Shown here: positions 1-9,488 of the stretch, piece by piece
How the letters are laid out: each line of letters opens with the position of its first letter
Position numbering within the stretch: the first letter of the stretch is position 1
Origin: Deinococcus radiopugnans ATCC 19172
GTDB taxonomy: Bacteria > Deinococcota > Deinococci > Deinococcales > Deinococcaceae
Assembly (NCBI RefSeq): GCF_006335125.1
Contig: NZ_VDMO01000005.1
Location: forward strand, 164,386-228,385
DNA length: 64,000 nt
Reading direction: 5' to 3'
Translations under genes and position numbers: made by a program
Notes under the pieces: model-generated
What the model saw: the letters and a program-made list of their open reading frames with translations, nothing else
Databases searched by the model: none
What the model was told of the DNA's origin: nothing

Positions 1-3000
1 AAGAGACGTTATGGCCCCGGCCAGATGGGCTGGACCTTCGATGTCTTTCAGGAAAAGGTGGCCAAGCAGTGCTTCCCACTGCATCCGCTGACCACGGCGC
101 TGCTGTCCAGCGTCGACCTGGAGCGGTCGACCAGCGTCCGCTCGGTGTTGAACTTTGTGCTCGACGAGGACGGCGGTGTTCGCACGCACTTCGACGAGTC
201 CGCCCAGCTCGACGGCGGCCGCCCCAACTGGGTGCTTCCAATCTCGCTGGTCGACTACTTCGGCGAGATGCTGGACGAGGACAAATTCAAGAACTTCAAG
301 AACGTCTTCAAGCCCGACCTGACTGAAGAGCAGAAGGCCGTTCTTAAAGCGATGGTACTGATCGACATTGCCGCCCTCGCCACGCGCGAGGTGGGCTATG
401 ACGTCACCGTGGCCGAACTCGCGGGTCTGAGCGAGGCCACGGCAACCCAGACGCTCAAGGCCCTGGAAGCCGAGCACTACATTCGCCGCGACGGCGCGAA
501 CAAGACGTACTCCTTCTGGGTAGGCTCCAACGGCGCATTGGAACTCGACCGCCAGTTGCGGGAGACCACCGCGCTGCGCGAGCAAAAAGGGACGCTGCAC
601 ACTTTGTTCTCCACCTATACGGCAAATGGCAATGCCGTGAATGCCCTAGGGCTCACCACCTGTCATGAGGTATCGGTGGAGTGGGGCAATCCTAGCGACT
701 GGGCTGCACAGGAAGTGCTGCTGCCCTTCTCGGCCCTCAAGCCCACGGTGTTGGACGCGCTGAGGGCGCAATACGCCGTGCCGCTGGACAAGGGGCCAAA
801 AGCGCGCGGTGTGGTGGTGATGGTGGTTCCCATGACGCAGGCGGAAGCGGACGCCACCCCCGCCAAAGTCCGCGAACTGTTCAGCATCTCGACCAGGTAC
901 GAGACTGCCCCCATGTTGTTCGTCTGTCCGCGCGAACCGCACGCCGAGCTGACGGGCACCCTGCACAAACTTGCGGTGCTGAATGACCCCGTCTTCAAGT
1001 CGGCCAATGAGCTCAAAGTGGGGGGCGTGGTCTACGAGGAGATGATCGGACGGCTCCGTGACCAGGCGATCGTGGTGCTTGAGCGCATCCGCAAAAGCGG
1101 TGATCTGACTGCGCCCCCGACGATCAGCGGCGGGCTGGCCGCCAAGAACATCACGTCGGTGACTGCCAACCGTCTGGGGATAGCACTGGGCGTGGTGTAC
1201 GCAGCGGCCTACAGCAAGCATCCGGACCGCTTCTTCACCCAGTACAAGCTGAGCGGAACCAATCTGAACAAGGCTGTCGTCGACCTGATTCACGAACTGA
1301 TCGACAACAGTCTCGACACGGTGCAGTGGTCTGCTGGCGCGGCCATCCAGAAGGATCTCGTGCGCCTGCTTCAAGAGAGCTGGGGCGTCATCAATTTGCG
1401 CAAGCAGCTGGTGGAGCCGCAGCACAGCCGCATCAAGGAAGCCTGGACGCGGCTTGACATGACCTTCTCACCCCGGGCGGGCAAGGTGCCACCCGGCGAG
1501 GTGCTGACCGAATTGCTGCAACCGGCTTACGGTTACGACCAGAACACCCTGGCGCTCCTGTTTGCCGCCTGGATCGGCAAGAACCGCACAGCCATCAAGC
1601 TCGGCGGAGTGGGCAGTCTTAGCCGCCCCGTAGACGACGACGGCAAGAAAAAAGCAGTGTTCAAAAAAGCTGCCGACTTCCTCAATGCCATGGCCGCCAC
1701 GGAAATATCGCGCAAGGACATGGGACAGGAGCTGGCCAAGGTCAAAGCGGTGCTGGACGCCCTGGAAGTCGGGCCACTCAGTCAGATCGACGCCAAGAAA
1801 GGCGTCCTGGCCCTCGCGGAGTTTGAGACCAACAATTCCCGTTACGACAGCGAGTATCTGGAGACCTTGAAGCGCGCCGCCAACAAGTTGAAGCAGGGGC
1901 TGGAGAACCTCGACGCCTACGACCGGGCCGTCGCGGACTTCGAGGCCAAGCTCAGCCGGGCAAGCAGTGTCGAGGCGGCGGTTCCCCTGATGAATGTCCT
2001 GACCAAGCTGCCCCCCCTGACGGTGGTCGCTTCTGAGAAGGCGGGCGTTGACACCCTGCGGCAGGAACTGACCCGGCGCATCCTGCAGGTCACGGACCAA
2101 CAGGCCACAGACTTTTCCAAGCTGCCCGATCTGGGGAAATTTGCCCTGCGCGAGCAGCAGCTCAAGAACATATTGAGCGCCCTGCGCCCGCTGAACCTGA
2201 CCGAAGCGAACGAACGCGTCCAGCAGGCTCTGCAAGACCTGAAGGCTGCCAGGGAACGTCTGGAAGGCGATCAGGCTGCGGAACAGGAAGTCAGTATTAT
2301 CCGGAGCATTTCCACCCAGGGGAATTTGGCGACCCTGCGCGAAAGCCTGAAAAGTCTGCAGAAGATTGATCCAAAGTCGGACCAGGCCGCGATCATGGCT
2401 GACCAGAAATACACCGAAATCAAGGCGGCCATTGCCGGGCTGGAAAGCCGCCTGATTGGGCTTCCCGATCAGCTGGACGGCGTCACCGATGAGAACGCGG
2501 CCATAAAGCTCCGTGAGCAGTTGCTGCAAGAAAATTACCAGTACCGCGACACACCGGAAGCCGAGCAGATGGCCGCCATCACCACCCGTGCTGGTCAGCT
2601 GGTGGCGTACTTCGAGGCCGTCTCGGGCTGGCGCACTCCAGCAACGCCCCAGGAAGCCGACGAGACCCGCGGACGCCTCGCTGCGCTGGCCGAACAGTTC
2701 GCCGCTGTCCTGTCGCCTGCGCAGCAGGCGCTGGTGGCGCAGGCCGTCTCAGCGCTGGATGCCCAGGTCGCTCAGTGCGGGGCACAGGCGCTGACCTGGC
2801 TGGAGGAGCGGCGGGCGAAGCTGGAAAGTGGCGCGGCACCCGCAGCGCTGGCCCGCGACCTGGAGGCGCCGCCGGCTTTCCTGCCGGAAGCGAGTCGCCC
2901 GGACCTGGACGCCCTCAGGGACGCCCTGCGCTCCCAGGCCGGCGCGGCCGCACAGGAAAAAGCAGCCCTGGAACGGATCCGGGCCGTACCCGAGACGGGA

Positions 3001-4089
3001 ACGGTCGTAAAGCTGCGCGAGCGGCTCGCCGAGCTAAAAGGCTGGCCCACCCTCACACCACCGGCCGCTGAAGCTGCTACAGCCAAGCAGGAACGCCTGC
3101 AGGCCGAACTTGCACGCTTGGAGACGCTGCCCGCCGGATGGAGCGCGCAGGCTGAAGACCTGCTCACGGCTCAGGCCGCCAGCAAGCTGCATGCGGACAT
3201 CATCCGTCAGGAGACCCGTTTCCAGGGCAGCGAATGGGACGAGCCGGTCCAGACGCTGGCGGCACGCGCCAAGCAACTGGAGGACGTGCTGCGTGAGGCC
3301 GAGGCCCTGCGCGGACGCCGCGACACACGCCTGCATGACCTGAGCGAACGGCGGCAACTTTTCGAGGCCCTCCTCTCCCACGCGGCCCTGGGAGAGCGGC
3401 AGCGCGCCCGCATCGAACAGGACCTGCAGCAACTTCAGCGACAGACCGACGAGCAGCTCGGGCGACTGGCCTCCGAAATCCAGCAGCAGGCAGAAGCGCT
3501 GGGCGCAGCAACGTCTGTTCGGGCCATTCAAGCCGTGGATCTGGGGCGCTTCCCGCGGGCGTGGCTGCCCGCTGAGCTGCAGACTCAGTTGCAGGGCCTG
3601 GCAGCCCAGCGACAGGCGATGGAACCGGTGCTCCGGGAGCTGGAGACCCTGGGCGCAACCCCCCTGCGTGACCTTGGGCAGGCGCACAGCGTCTTGCAGC
3701 AACTGGGCGAGTTGACCGCGCATCCCGCGCTGTCTGCTGGGCAGCAGGCCCACGCCGAGAGGCTGAGGCAACAGCTCCTGGAGGCGCTCAAGGTCAAGCG
3801 CCAGGAGGCCGAAAGCTGGCTGGGACAGCAGCGTGAAAGTTTCAGCGCGCTGCGCCCCGAAGACGGCGCCGGTCTCGCCCGGGTGCAACAGGCGCTGCAC
3901 ACGCCACCCGTATTCCTGGACGGTCAGGCGGTTCAGAAGTTGCAAGCCCTGCAGGCCGACGTGGCGCGCCGCCTGGAAGAGAACGAGGTGTTGCAGATTG
4001 AGGCCCTGTTCAGCCGCATCACCTCGCCGGAACGTCGCCAGGCCTGTCTGGAGCGCCTGCAGCAAATGAGCGGACTGACCCTCGCATGA
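1..4089 (+). CDS. brxC: BREX system P-loop protein BrxC (5' end outside window)
   Basis: The frame is open from base 1 (K-R-R-Y-G-P-G-Q before the first Met at 25), so the gene starts upstream and the N-terminal P-loop domain is not visible. About 1360 residues remain. Residues near 115-170 after the first Met look like a winged helix. The C-terminal half is an almost continuous Leu/Gln/Glu/Ala-rich coiled coil. BrxC proteins are large ATPases required for BREX phage defence. The identity rests on this architecture and on the overlapping downstream pglZ and brxL. The stop overlaps the pglZ start (ATGA). The family call is firm in context, but the ATPase motifs cannot be checked here. Confidence 0.85.
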   Translation, partial: KRRYGPGQMGWTFDVFQEKVAKQCFPLHPLTTALLSSVDLERSTSVRSVLNFVLDEDGGVRTHFDESAQLDGGRPNWVLPISLVDYFGEMLDEDKFKNFKNVFKPDLTEEQKAVLKAMVLIDIAALATREVGYDVTVAELAGLSEATATQTLKALEAEHYIRRDGANKTYSFWVGSNGALELDRQLRETTALREQKGTLHTLFSTYTANGNAVNALGLTTCHEVSVEWGNPSDWAAQEVLLPFSALKPTVLDALRAQYAVPLDKGPKARGVVVMVVPMTQAEADATPAKVRELFSISTRYETAPMLFVCPREPHAELTGTLHKLAVLNDPVFKSANELKVGGVVYEEMIGRLRDQAIVVLERIRKSGDLTAPPTISGGLAAKNITSVTANRLGIALGVVYAAAYSKHPDRFFTQYKLSGTNLNKAVVDLIHELIDNSLDTVQWSAGAAIQKDLVRLLQESWGVINLRKQLVEPQHSRIKEAWTRLDMTFSPRAGKVPPGEVLTELLQPAYGYDQNTLALLFAAWIGKNRTAIKLGGVGSLSRPVDDDGKKKAVFKKAADFLNAMAATEISRKDMGQELAKVKAVLDALEVGPLSQIDAKKGVLALAEFETNNSRYDSEYLETLKRAANKLKQGLENLDAYDRAVADFEAKLSRASSVEAAVPLMNVLTKLPPLTVVASEKAGVDTLRQELTRRILQVTDQQATDFSKLPDLGKFALREQQLKNILSALRPLNLTEANERVQQALQDLKAARERLEGDQAAEQEVSIIRSISTQGNLATLRESLKSLQKIDPKSDQAAIMADQKYTEIKAAIAGLESRLIGLPDQLDGVTDENAAIKLREQLLQENYQYRDTPEAEQMAAITTRAGQLVAYFEAVSGWRTPATPQEADETRGRLAALAEQFAAVLSPAQQALVAQAVSALDAQVAQCGAQALTWLEERRAKLESGAAPAALARDLEAPPAFLPEASRPDLDALRDALRSQAGAAAQEKAALERIRAVPETGTVVKLRERLAELKGWPTLTPPAAEAATAKQERLQAELARLETLPAGWSAQAEDLLTAQAASKLHADIIRQETRFQGSEWDEPVQTLAARAKQLEDVLREAEALRGRRDTRLHDLSERRQLFEALLSHAALGERQRARIEQDLQQLQRQTDEQLGRLASEIQQQAEALGAATSVRAIQAVDLGRFPRAWLPAELQTQLQGLAAQRQAMEPVLRELETLGATPLRDLGQAHSVLQQLGELTAHPALSAGQQAHAERLRQQLLEALKVKRQEAESWLGQQRESFSALRPEDGAGLARVQQALHTPPVFLDGQAVQKLQALQADVARRLEENEVLQIEALFSRITSPERRQACLERLQQMSGLTLA

Positions 4090-6236
4090 GCGCCCGTTTC
4101 TACCTGGACGCGGCGGGCGGCGCCGAGGTGGCCGGGGCGCACAGCGTGAACAGCGAAGCCGAGTTCCTGCGCCTGGCGCTGGGCGACGGCCCCCTGCTGG
4201 TCCACGGCGAAGCGCTCTGCCGCTGGGCCAGGCGCTTCGGGGCGGGGCGGGGCATCCCCACCCAGGAGGTGGTGGCCCCCACAGCCCGCCTGCAGCGGCT
4301 GTTGCCGCGGCTGGCCTTGACAGACGCGCAGGCCGCCCTAAGGGGCTGGCCGGCGCTGGCGCAGGCAGACAGTGCCGATGAACTCGCCCAGACGATGCTG
4401 GACAGCGCCGCCCTGGTCGGTGAACCCCAGCATGCCGCGCAGTGGCTGTTGTGGTGGGTGGGGCCCGAGGCCCAGCAGCCCGGAGCGCAGACCCTGATGC
4501 GCCAGGTGGGTACGGCCCTGGCTGGCGAGGTCAGCGGCCACTGGCGCGGCGTGTACGACGGCGCCGCAGATGACGGAAGTGAAAAGGCCCACGCCGAGGG
4601 CCTGCTGCGCCGCTGGCTGGGTCTGGACAGCGAGAGCCTCGACTGGCCGCGGCCCTTTCCGGCGGTTCTCCCGGACCACGTTTGCAGGCGGCTGGGCGAG
4701 ATGCTAGAGCACGCAACCGCAGCACGGGGCATCGCGGTCTACCGCGAATTGCGGGAGCGGCAGGCCGACCCCCAGGTGCTGGCTCTTGCCGGCACGGCGG
4801 CCGGGGAGTGGCTGCGTCACCATCCCGAGGCCCTGGGCCGGGACACGCTGCGAGAAATACAGGATCATCTCCAGACTGAGCTGCATGGTGACCTGCTCGC
4901 CCGGTTGCCCCGTCCGCTGCCTCCCTTGCCCCCCCAGGAAGTCCCAGCCTGGGCGGACTGGATGACCGACGCCTACCTGCCCTATCGCAGCTGGAACGAG
5001 GCCGACCACGCCGCGCTGCGGCCCCACCTGCGGCAGTTCGTGGAGGCCTTCCTGGACGTCTACGCGGCGGCCTTAAACGGCGGCGCACACGCGGAGCGGC
5101 TGATCTGGCGGCGCAGCGCGGCGCTGTGTGGCCAGCCTTACGTGACCCTGGTGGCTGTCTGTGACGGCCTGCACCTCCATGACCTCGCCATTCTGCAGCG
5201 CGAACTGGCCCGCCACGATACCGGGCGCCGGCTGACACTCACCGGACAGGACATCGCGTTCGGTGCCCTGCCCACCATCACCAGCCGCGCCAAGCCAGCC
5301 TTGTTTTGTGGCGTGGCGCCCGCACAGACTGGGACGCAGCCTCTGCTCGGCTTTCAGGCGACAAAAGAGGACCGGGTAGGAGAAGCGCTGCGCGGAGCCG
5401 CCGCCGGCGACGTGGTGTTCTGGAACATCGCTGAACCCGACGTGATCTACCACAAGGCCGAAAGCCTGGACCGCGCCCGGGATGAGGTCTCGGCGCGGCT
5501 TTCGGTGATCGCCAGGCGGCTGCTGGGCCTCTTGACCGCCCTGCCGGAGGGGCTGCCGGTGCAGCTGGTCGTGACCACCGACCACGGACGATTGCTGCGC
5601 GCCTCCGGGCGCACCGCCACGCCGCCCGACGGCTTTAACCCCGAGGGCCGGGCGGCCTACGGCGCCTGGGCGGACATTCCTGCCGCAGGCTTCCGGCTGG
5701 AGGAGAACATGGTCCTGCTGGGCCGCAGCCGCTACGGCCTCGCTGAGGACGCCGCGGCGCTGTTCAGCGACGAGACGTTCGTGGACACAGCCGGACGGGG
5801 CGGCAACGTGATCTGTCCCCATGGGGGCCTGAGCCCTGAGGAAGTCCTGCTGCCATGGGTCACGTATGTGCGTGACCTGGCGTTCCGCCTGCCCACCCTG
5901 ACGGCAGAGGGCGATGGCCAGGCCGAAGAACCCGGCACCTTCATCCTGACCCTGACCAACCCCAATTCAGTGCCGCTGGTCGTGGAACGCCTGGGGGGTC
6001 CGCTGGGCGCGCAGGTCACCGATTGGGCACCCTGGACCGTGGCGCCGCAGAGCCAGCAGCGCTTGACCGTGGCCCTCGGCTCCTGGCCGACGTCGGCGGC
6101 GCTCAGCGCCCTGACCCTGCGGGCCACGGTGCGCGCGCCGCGAAGCGCGGCCCAGGACGTCGCCGTCACCCTGAAGCTGAAATCCGTTGAACTGTACACC
6201 TCCACCGCTGACATCCTGGGAGACTTGCTGTCATGA
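4086..6236 (+). CDS. pglZ: BREX alkaline-phosphatase-superfamily protein PglZ
   Basis: This 716-residue protein has the PglZ fold signatures of the alkaline phosphatase superfamily. A hydrophobic strand ending in C-D-G-L puts Asp360 in the first metal-binding position, and V-T-T-D-H-G-R-L-L places Asp499/His500 in the second. The last 120 residues look like a beta-rich C-terminal domain. PglZ is common to all BREX types and is needed for defence, but its catalytic role is unsettled. Its ATG lies in the brxC stop (ATGA), and its own stop overlaps brxL in the same way, so the genes should be translated together. Confidence 0.9.
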   Translation: MSARFYLDAAGGAEVAGAHSVNSEAEFLRLALGDGPLLVHGEALCRWARRFGAGRGIPTQEVVAPTARLQRLLPRLALTDAQAALRGWPALAQADSADELAQTMLDSAALVGEPQHAAQWLLWWVGPEAQQPGAQTLMRQVGTALAGEVSGHWRGVYDGAADDGSEKAHAEGLLRRWLGLDSESLDWPRPFPAVLPDHVCRRLGEMLEHATAARGIAVYRELRERQADPQVLALAGTAAGEWLRHHPEALGRDTLREIQDHLQTELHGDLLARLPRPLPPLPPQEVPAWADWMTDAYLPYRSWNEADHAALRPHLRQFVEAFLDVYAAALNGGAHAERLIWRRSAALCGQPYVTLVAVCDGLHLHDLAILQRELARHDTGRRLTLTGQDIAFGALPTITSRAKPALFCGVAPAQTGTQPLLGFQATKEDRVGEALRGAAAGDVVFWNIAEPDVIYHKAESLDRARDEVSARLSVIARRLLGLLTALPEGLPVQLVVTTDHGRLLRASGRTATPPDGFNPEGRAAYGAWADIPAAGFRLEENMVLLGRSRYGLAEDAAALFSDETFVDTAGRGGNVICPHGGLSPEEVLLPWVTYVRDLAFRLPTLTAEGDGQAEEPGTFILTLTNPNSVPLVVERLGGPLGAQVTDWAPWTVAPQSQQRLTVALGSWPTSAALSALTLRATVRAPRSAAQDVAVTLKLKSVELYTSTADILGDLLS

Positions 6237-7702
6237 ATGCCGAGGCCGTGAACACTGTTTCTCCCCTGGACGGGCAAGCCCTCCACGACTTGAATGGCAA
6301 AGTCGTGCAGGTCTTCAAGTCGCTCGCCATCGATAAGCGCCGTCTGCCCGCCAGCCAGCTCACGAAGCGCGGGATTCCGGCCTATGTGGCCGAGTGGGTG
6401 CTTGAAAGCGTGGTGCCTGGGCAGGGCGAGCTCAGCATCGAGGAGGCCACTAAGGTTCGCGACTGGGCCGCACGGGTGATCCCTGGCCCTGGCGAGCAGA
6501 ACGTCATCAAGCACCGCCTGGCGCAGGGCCAGACCGTGAAGGTGCTGACCCCCCTGCAGGCCGAGGTGCGGCTGAAAAAGGGCAAGGATGCCGAGCGCGT
6601 CGCGCAGCTCAGCTTGCTGGGCATCGGGGACGCCTACATTGCTGACGCGCTGCTGGAAGACCACCCGGACCTGCTGCGGCACGGGATGTGGGGCGTGGTG
6701 GAACTCGGCGCCCTGAAAGACGGCGTGGCCGTCTTGTCCTTCAAGCCAATGCAGGCCAGCGTGAACCTGCAGCTCTACAAGGCGGCCCGACGGCAGTTCA
6801 ACCTGCACGAATGGCGAGCGCTGCTGCTCACCTCGCTGGGCTTTGACCCGTCAGCCTTTACCGAGTGGCAGCAGACCCTGCTGCTGTGCCGCCTGCTGCC
6901 GCTGGTGCAGAAGAACATGCACCTGATGGAGCTCGCACCCAAGGGAACGGGCAAAAGCTTTACCTTCGAGAACATCAGCCCGAAGGTGCGCCTGATCAGC
7001 GGCGGAAACATTTCCCCGGCCGTGCTGTTCGTGAACAACGCCAGCGGGCAGTGGGGCCTGCTGGCGCGCTTCAAGGTGGTGGTGCTCGACGAAGTCCAGA
7101 CGGCCCGCTTTGAGAAGCCCGAGGAAATCGTGGGCGGCCTGAAGGGCTACCTTGCCAACGGCAAGCTGACGCGCGGCGGCCTGCACGAGACTGCCAGCGA
7201 CTGCGGCTTCGTGATCCTGGCCAACATTTCCCTCGATGACCAGCAGCGGCCGGTGCGCGAACTGCTGGTGGAGGAGTTGCCCTCTTTTCTGCAGGAGACC
7301 GCCTTTCTCGACCGCATCCGCGCCCTGCTGCCTGGATGGCAGTTGCCCAAGCTCAGCTCCAAGCTGCTTGTTGGCCTGGACTCCGCGCTGACCGTGGGCC
7401 TGAAGTCCGACTTCTTTGGCGACGCCCTGATCGCCCTGCGCGAAGATCTGGAAGCCGAGAGCTACGCGGCCCGCAACGTGCACCTCGCAGGCGCGAGGCC
7501 CTATAGCCGCAACGAGGAATCGGTGCGCGCCATCGCTGCCGGACTGATGAAGATCCAGTTTCCCCATGGCGAGCCGACCCCGCTGGAATTCCACCGGTAT
7601 TGCGTGAAGCCGGCCCTGCAACTCCGGCAGCTGATCTGGGATCAGCTGTACACCCTCGACAGCGAGTACCGGCAGTACGAGCACGGCCTCAACGTCCAGT
7701 GA
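6233..7702 (+). CDS. brxL: BREX AAA+ protein BrxL, short form
   Basis: The protein has 489 residues. A-P-K-G-T-G-K-S at about 235-242 is a Walker A motif, and V-V-V-L-D-E-V-Q at about 281-288 is Walker B. The context G-K-S-F-T-F-E-N-I-S-P is characteristic of BrxL. Known type 1 BrxL proteins are longer (nearer 680 residues) and carry a C-terminal Lon-like protease domain. This one ends about 200 residues after Walker B, so that domain seems to be missing or reduced. The start overlaps the pglZ stop, and its stop overlaps the GTG of the cysteine desulfurase (GTGA). Confidence 0.88.
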   Translation: MNAEAVNTVSPLDGQALHDLNGKVVQVFKSLAIDKRRLPASQLTKRGIPAYVAEWVLESVVPGQGELSIEEATKVRDWAARVIPGPGEQNVIKHRLAQGQTVKVLTPLQAEVRLKKGKDAERVAQLSLLGIGDAYIADALLEDHPDLLRHGMWGVVELGALKDGVAVLSFKPMQASVNLQLYKAARRQFNLHEWRALLLTSLGFDPSAFTEWQQTLLLCRLLPLVQKNMHLMELAPKGTGKSFTFENISPKVRLISGGNISPAVLFVNNASGQWGLLARFKVVVLDEVQTARFEKPEEIVGGLKGYLANGKLTRGGLHETASDCGFVILANISLDDQQRPVRELLVEELPSFLQETAFLDRIRALLPGWQLPKLSSKLLVGLDSALTVGLKSDFFGDALIALREDLEAESYAARNVHLAGARPYSRNEESVRAIAAGLMKIQFPHGEPTPLEFHRYCVKPALQLRQLIWDQLYTLDSEYRQYEHGLNVQ

Positions 7703-8859
7703 CCGTCTACCTCGACGATCACGCCACCACCCCCTGTGATCCCCGTGTGGTGGACGCCATGCTGCCGTATTTCACCGGGCAGTTCGCCAACCCCTCCAGC
7801 ACCACCCACCTTCCCGGGCGCCGGGCGGCGGACGCGGTCGAGGGGGCCCGCGAGCAGGTGGCCGAGCTGCTTAACGCCCCCCCGAGCGATGTGGTGTTTA
7901 CCGCCAGCGCCACAGAAAGCAACAACCTCGCCCTGTACGGCGTGACCAGGGCCGCGGTGCAGGGCCACCGGCGCCGGATCATCACCCTGCCCACCGAGCA
8001 CAAGGCCGTGTTGGAACCTTGCCGCGACCTGGCCGGGCAGGGCTTTGAGGTGGTCTACGCTCCGGTCGACCGATATGGCCTGGTGGTGCTGGACGCTTTG
8101 GACGAACTGCTCACGCCAGAGACGCTGCTGGTGTCCATGCAGGCGGCCAACAGCGAAATCGGCACCGTGCAGCCTGTGGCGGAGGTTGCTGAGCGGGTCC
8201 GCGCCGCAGGCGCGCTGCTGCACTGCGACGCGACGCAGGCGGTGGGCCGCCTGCCGCTGGACTGGCGCGCGCTGCCGATTGACCTGCTGTCTCTCAGTGG
8301 GCACAAGCTGTACGGGCCAAAAGGAAGTGGGGCCCTGCTGGTGCGCCGCGCCCTGCGCCGAGGGGGGCTGACCCCCCTGATGCGGGGCGGCGGACAGGAA
8401 GGGGGCCTGCGCCCAGGCACCCACAACGTGCCCGCCATTGTGGGTCTGGGCGTCGCGGCCGATCTGATGCGGCAGCAGGGAGACAGCGACGCCAGGCGCG
8501 TCCAGGCCATGCGGGACCGCTTCGAGTCAGCCCTGCGGTCCTGTCTCCCGGCAGCGCGCCTCAACGGCCACCCCACACAGCGGCTGCCGGGCAACAGCAG
8601 CGTCACCCTGCCTGGTGTGGAGGCCGACGCCCTGCTGCTGAACCTTCCCGAGTACGCACTGAGCCTGGGTTCAGCGTGCAATAGCGGCGCGCTGGAACCC
8701 TCTTACGTTCTGACCGCAATCGGCCTCAGCCGGGAAGACGCGGACGCAACATTCCGCGTCGGCCTGGGCCGGTTCACCCAGGAGGAAGACCTTTCCCGGC
8801 TGGTCAGGGACTTGGCGCTGGTGCACGCCCGACTCGCGTCCTATGCGCCTCCCACCTGA
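7699..8859 (+). CDS. Cysteine desulfurase (NifS/IscS/DndA-like) coupled to the BREX operon
   Basis: A 386-residue class V aminotransferase. It opens with Y-L-D-D-H-A-T-T-P, the usual NifS/IscS/DndA start. The PLP lysine is K203 in S-G-H-K-L-Y-G-P-K-G. The persulfide cysteine is C327 in L-G-S-A-C-N-S-G. Length and motifs are complete. GTG at 7699 was chosen because it overlaps the brxL stop and directly precedes the conserved N-terminus; earlier in-frame Met codons lie inside brxL. Such enzymes move sulfur from cysteine to an acceptor. Here a likely acceptor is a BrxP-like (PAPS reductase/DndC-like) protein, which would lie upstream of the window. The link to DNA phosphorothioation is inference. 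Confidence 0.9.
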   Translation: MTVYLDDHATTPCDPRVVDAMLPYFTGQFANPSSTTHLPGRRAADAVEGAREQVAELLNAPPSDVVFTASATESNNLALYGVTRAAVQGHRRRIITLPTEHKAVLEPCRDLAGQGFEVVYAPVDRYGLVVLDALDELLTPETLLVSMQAANSEIGTVQPVAEVAERVRAAGALLHCDATQAVGRLPLDWRALPIDLLSLSGHKLYGPKGSGALLVRRALRRGGLTPLMRGGGQEGGLRPGTHNVPAIVGLGVAADLMRQQGDSDARRVQAMRDRFESALRSCLPAARLNGHPTQRLPGNSSVTLPGVEADALLLNLPEYALSLGSACNSGALEPSYVLTAIGLSREDADATFRVGLGRFTQEEDLSRLVRDLALVHARLASYAPPT

Positions 8860-8901
8860 AGCCCTGGCCCCGACGACCGCCCTCTCGCCCGAGTACTCAC
8901 G

Positions 8902-9117
8902 TTGCTCAGCTCCGTACAAGATCGCAGCTGGGAGGCCTCTGGTCAGCCCCCAAAGGTGGTGCCGGTGGCCGTGGACGCCCAGGACACGCCGCTGCCCCGG
9001 CCTGAAGATCCGGTCGAGGACGGCTGGGGCGGCATCGAATACTTTGAGGAGTGCCTACCCGACCTGCACGGCTGGCGCCGGTGCGTCGAGGTCTACTTCG
9101 ATGGAACCAATTCCTGA
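8902..9117 (+). CDS. Small hypothetical protein (71 aa)
   Basis: A short frame starting 42 bases after the cysteine desulfurase stop. It is acidic, with an aromatic C-terminal third (G-W-G-G-I-E-Y-F-E-E-C-L-P-D). No family was recognised, and it may be the tail of a decayed gene. There is no clear ribosome-binding site. The DNA from 9118 to the IS at 9489 holds no gene I can support. Confidence 0.3.
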   Translation: MLSSVQDRSWEASGQPPKVVPVAVDAQDTPLPRPEDPVEDGWGGIEYFEECLPDLHGWRRCVEVYFDGTNS

Positions 9118-9488
9118 GAAGGGGCCAGAGGCCTGGCAGGTTCTAGGGGACCCTGACGCTGGCCATCCCCCGCCCCCTCCTGTGCCCAGAGAGCGGCGGC
9201 GGAGCCCACGCGCGATCAGGACAGTTGACCACCGTCGCGCAGCGGAGGCCGCGTCCGGCCGCCCGGCGGGCAGCGTCCCCACCCAAATGCCAGTTCCGCC
9301 GCCTAGGCGTGGCGTTTCAGGCGCAGACCAACCCGGACCGTCGGGGTACTGCCCGCAGCGTACTGATCTGCGGCACCAGCGTGCCCAGCAGGGCCGCTCC
9401 TGTTCTGCTCCTGGAGCCCAGTGGACACTTTGGGACAGACGCTGACAGCGTTGTGTTGCCCGATTCAATGAAAAAATAGCCCTGAGAC

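Noticed and set aside
8843..9445. 200-residue frame after the desulfurase
   Set aside because: It overlaps the desulfurase end, is Pro/Arg-rich and has no start signal.
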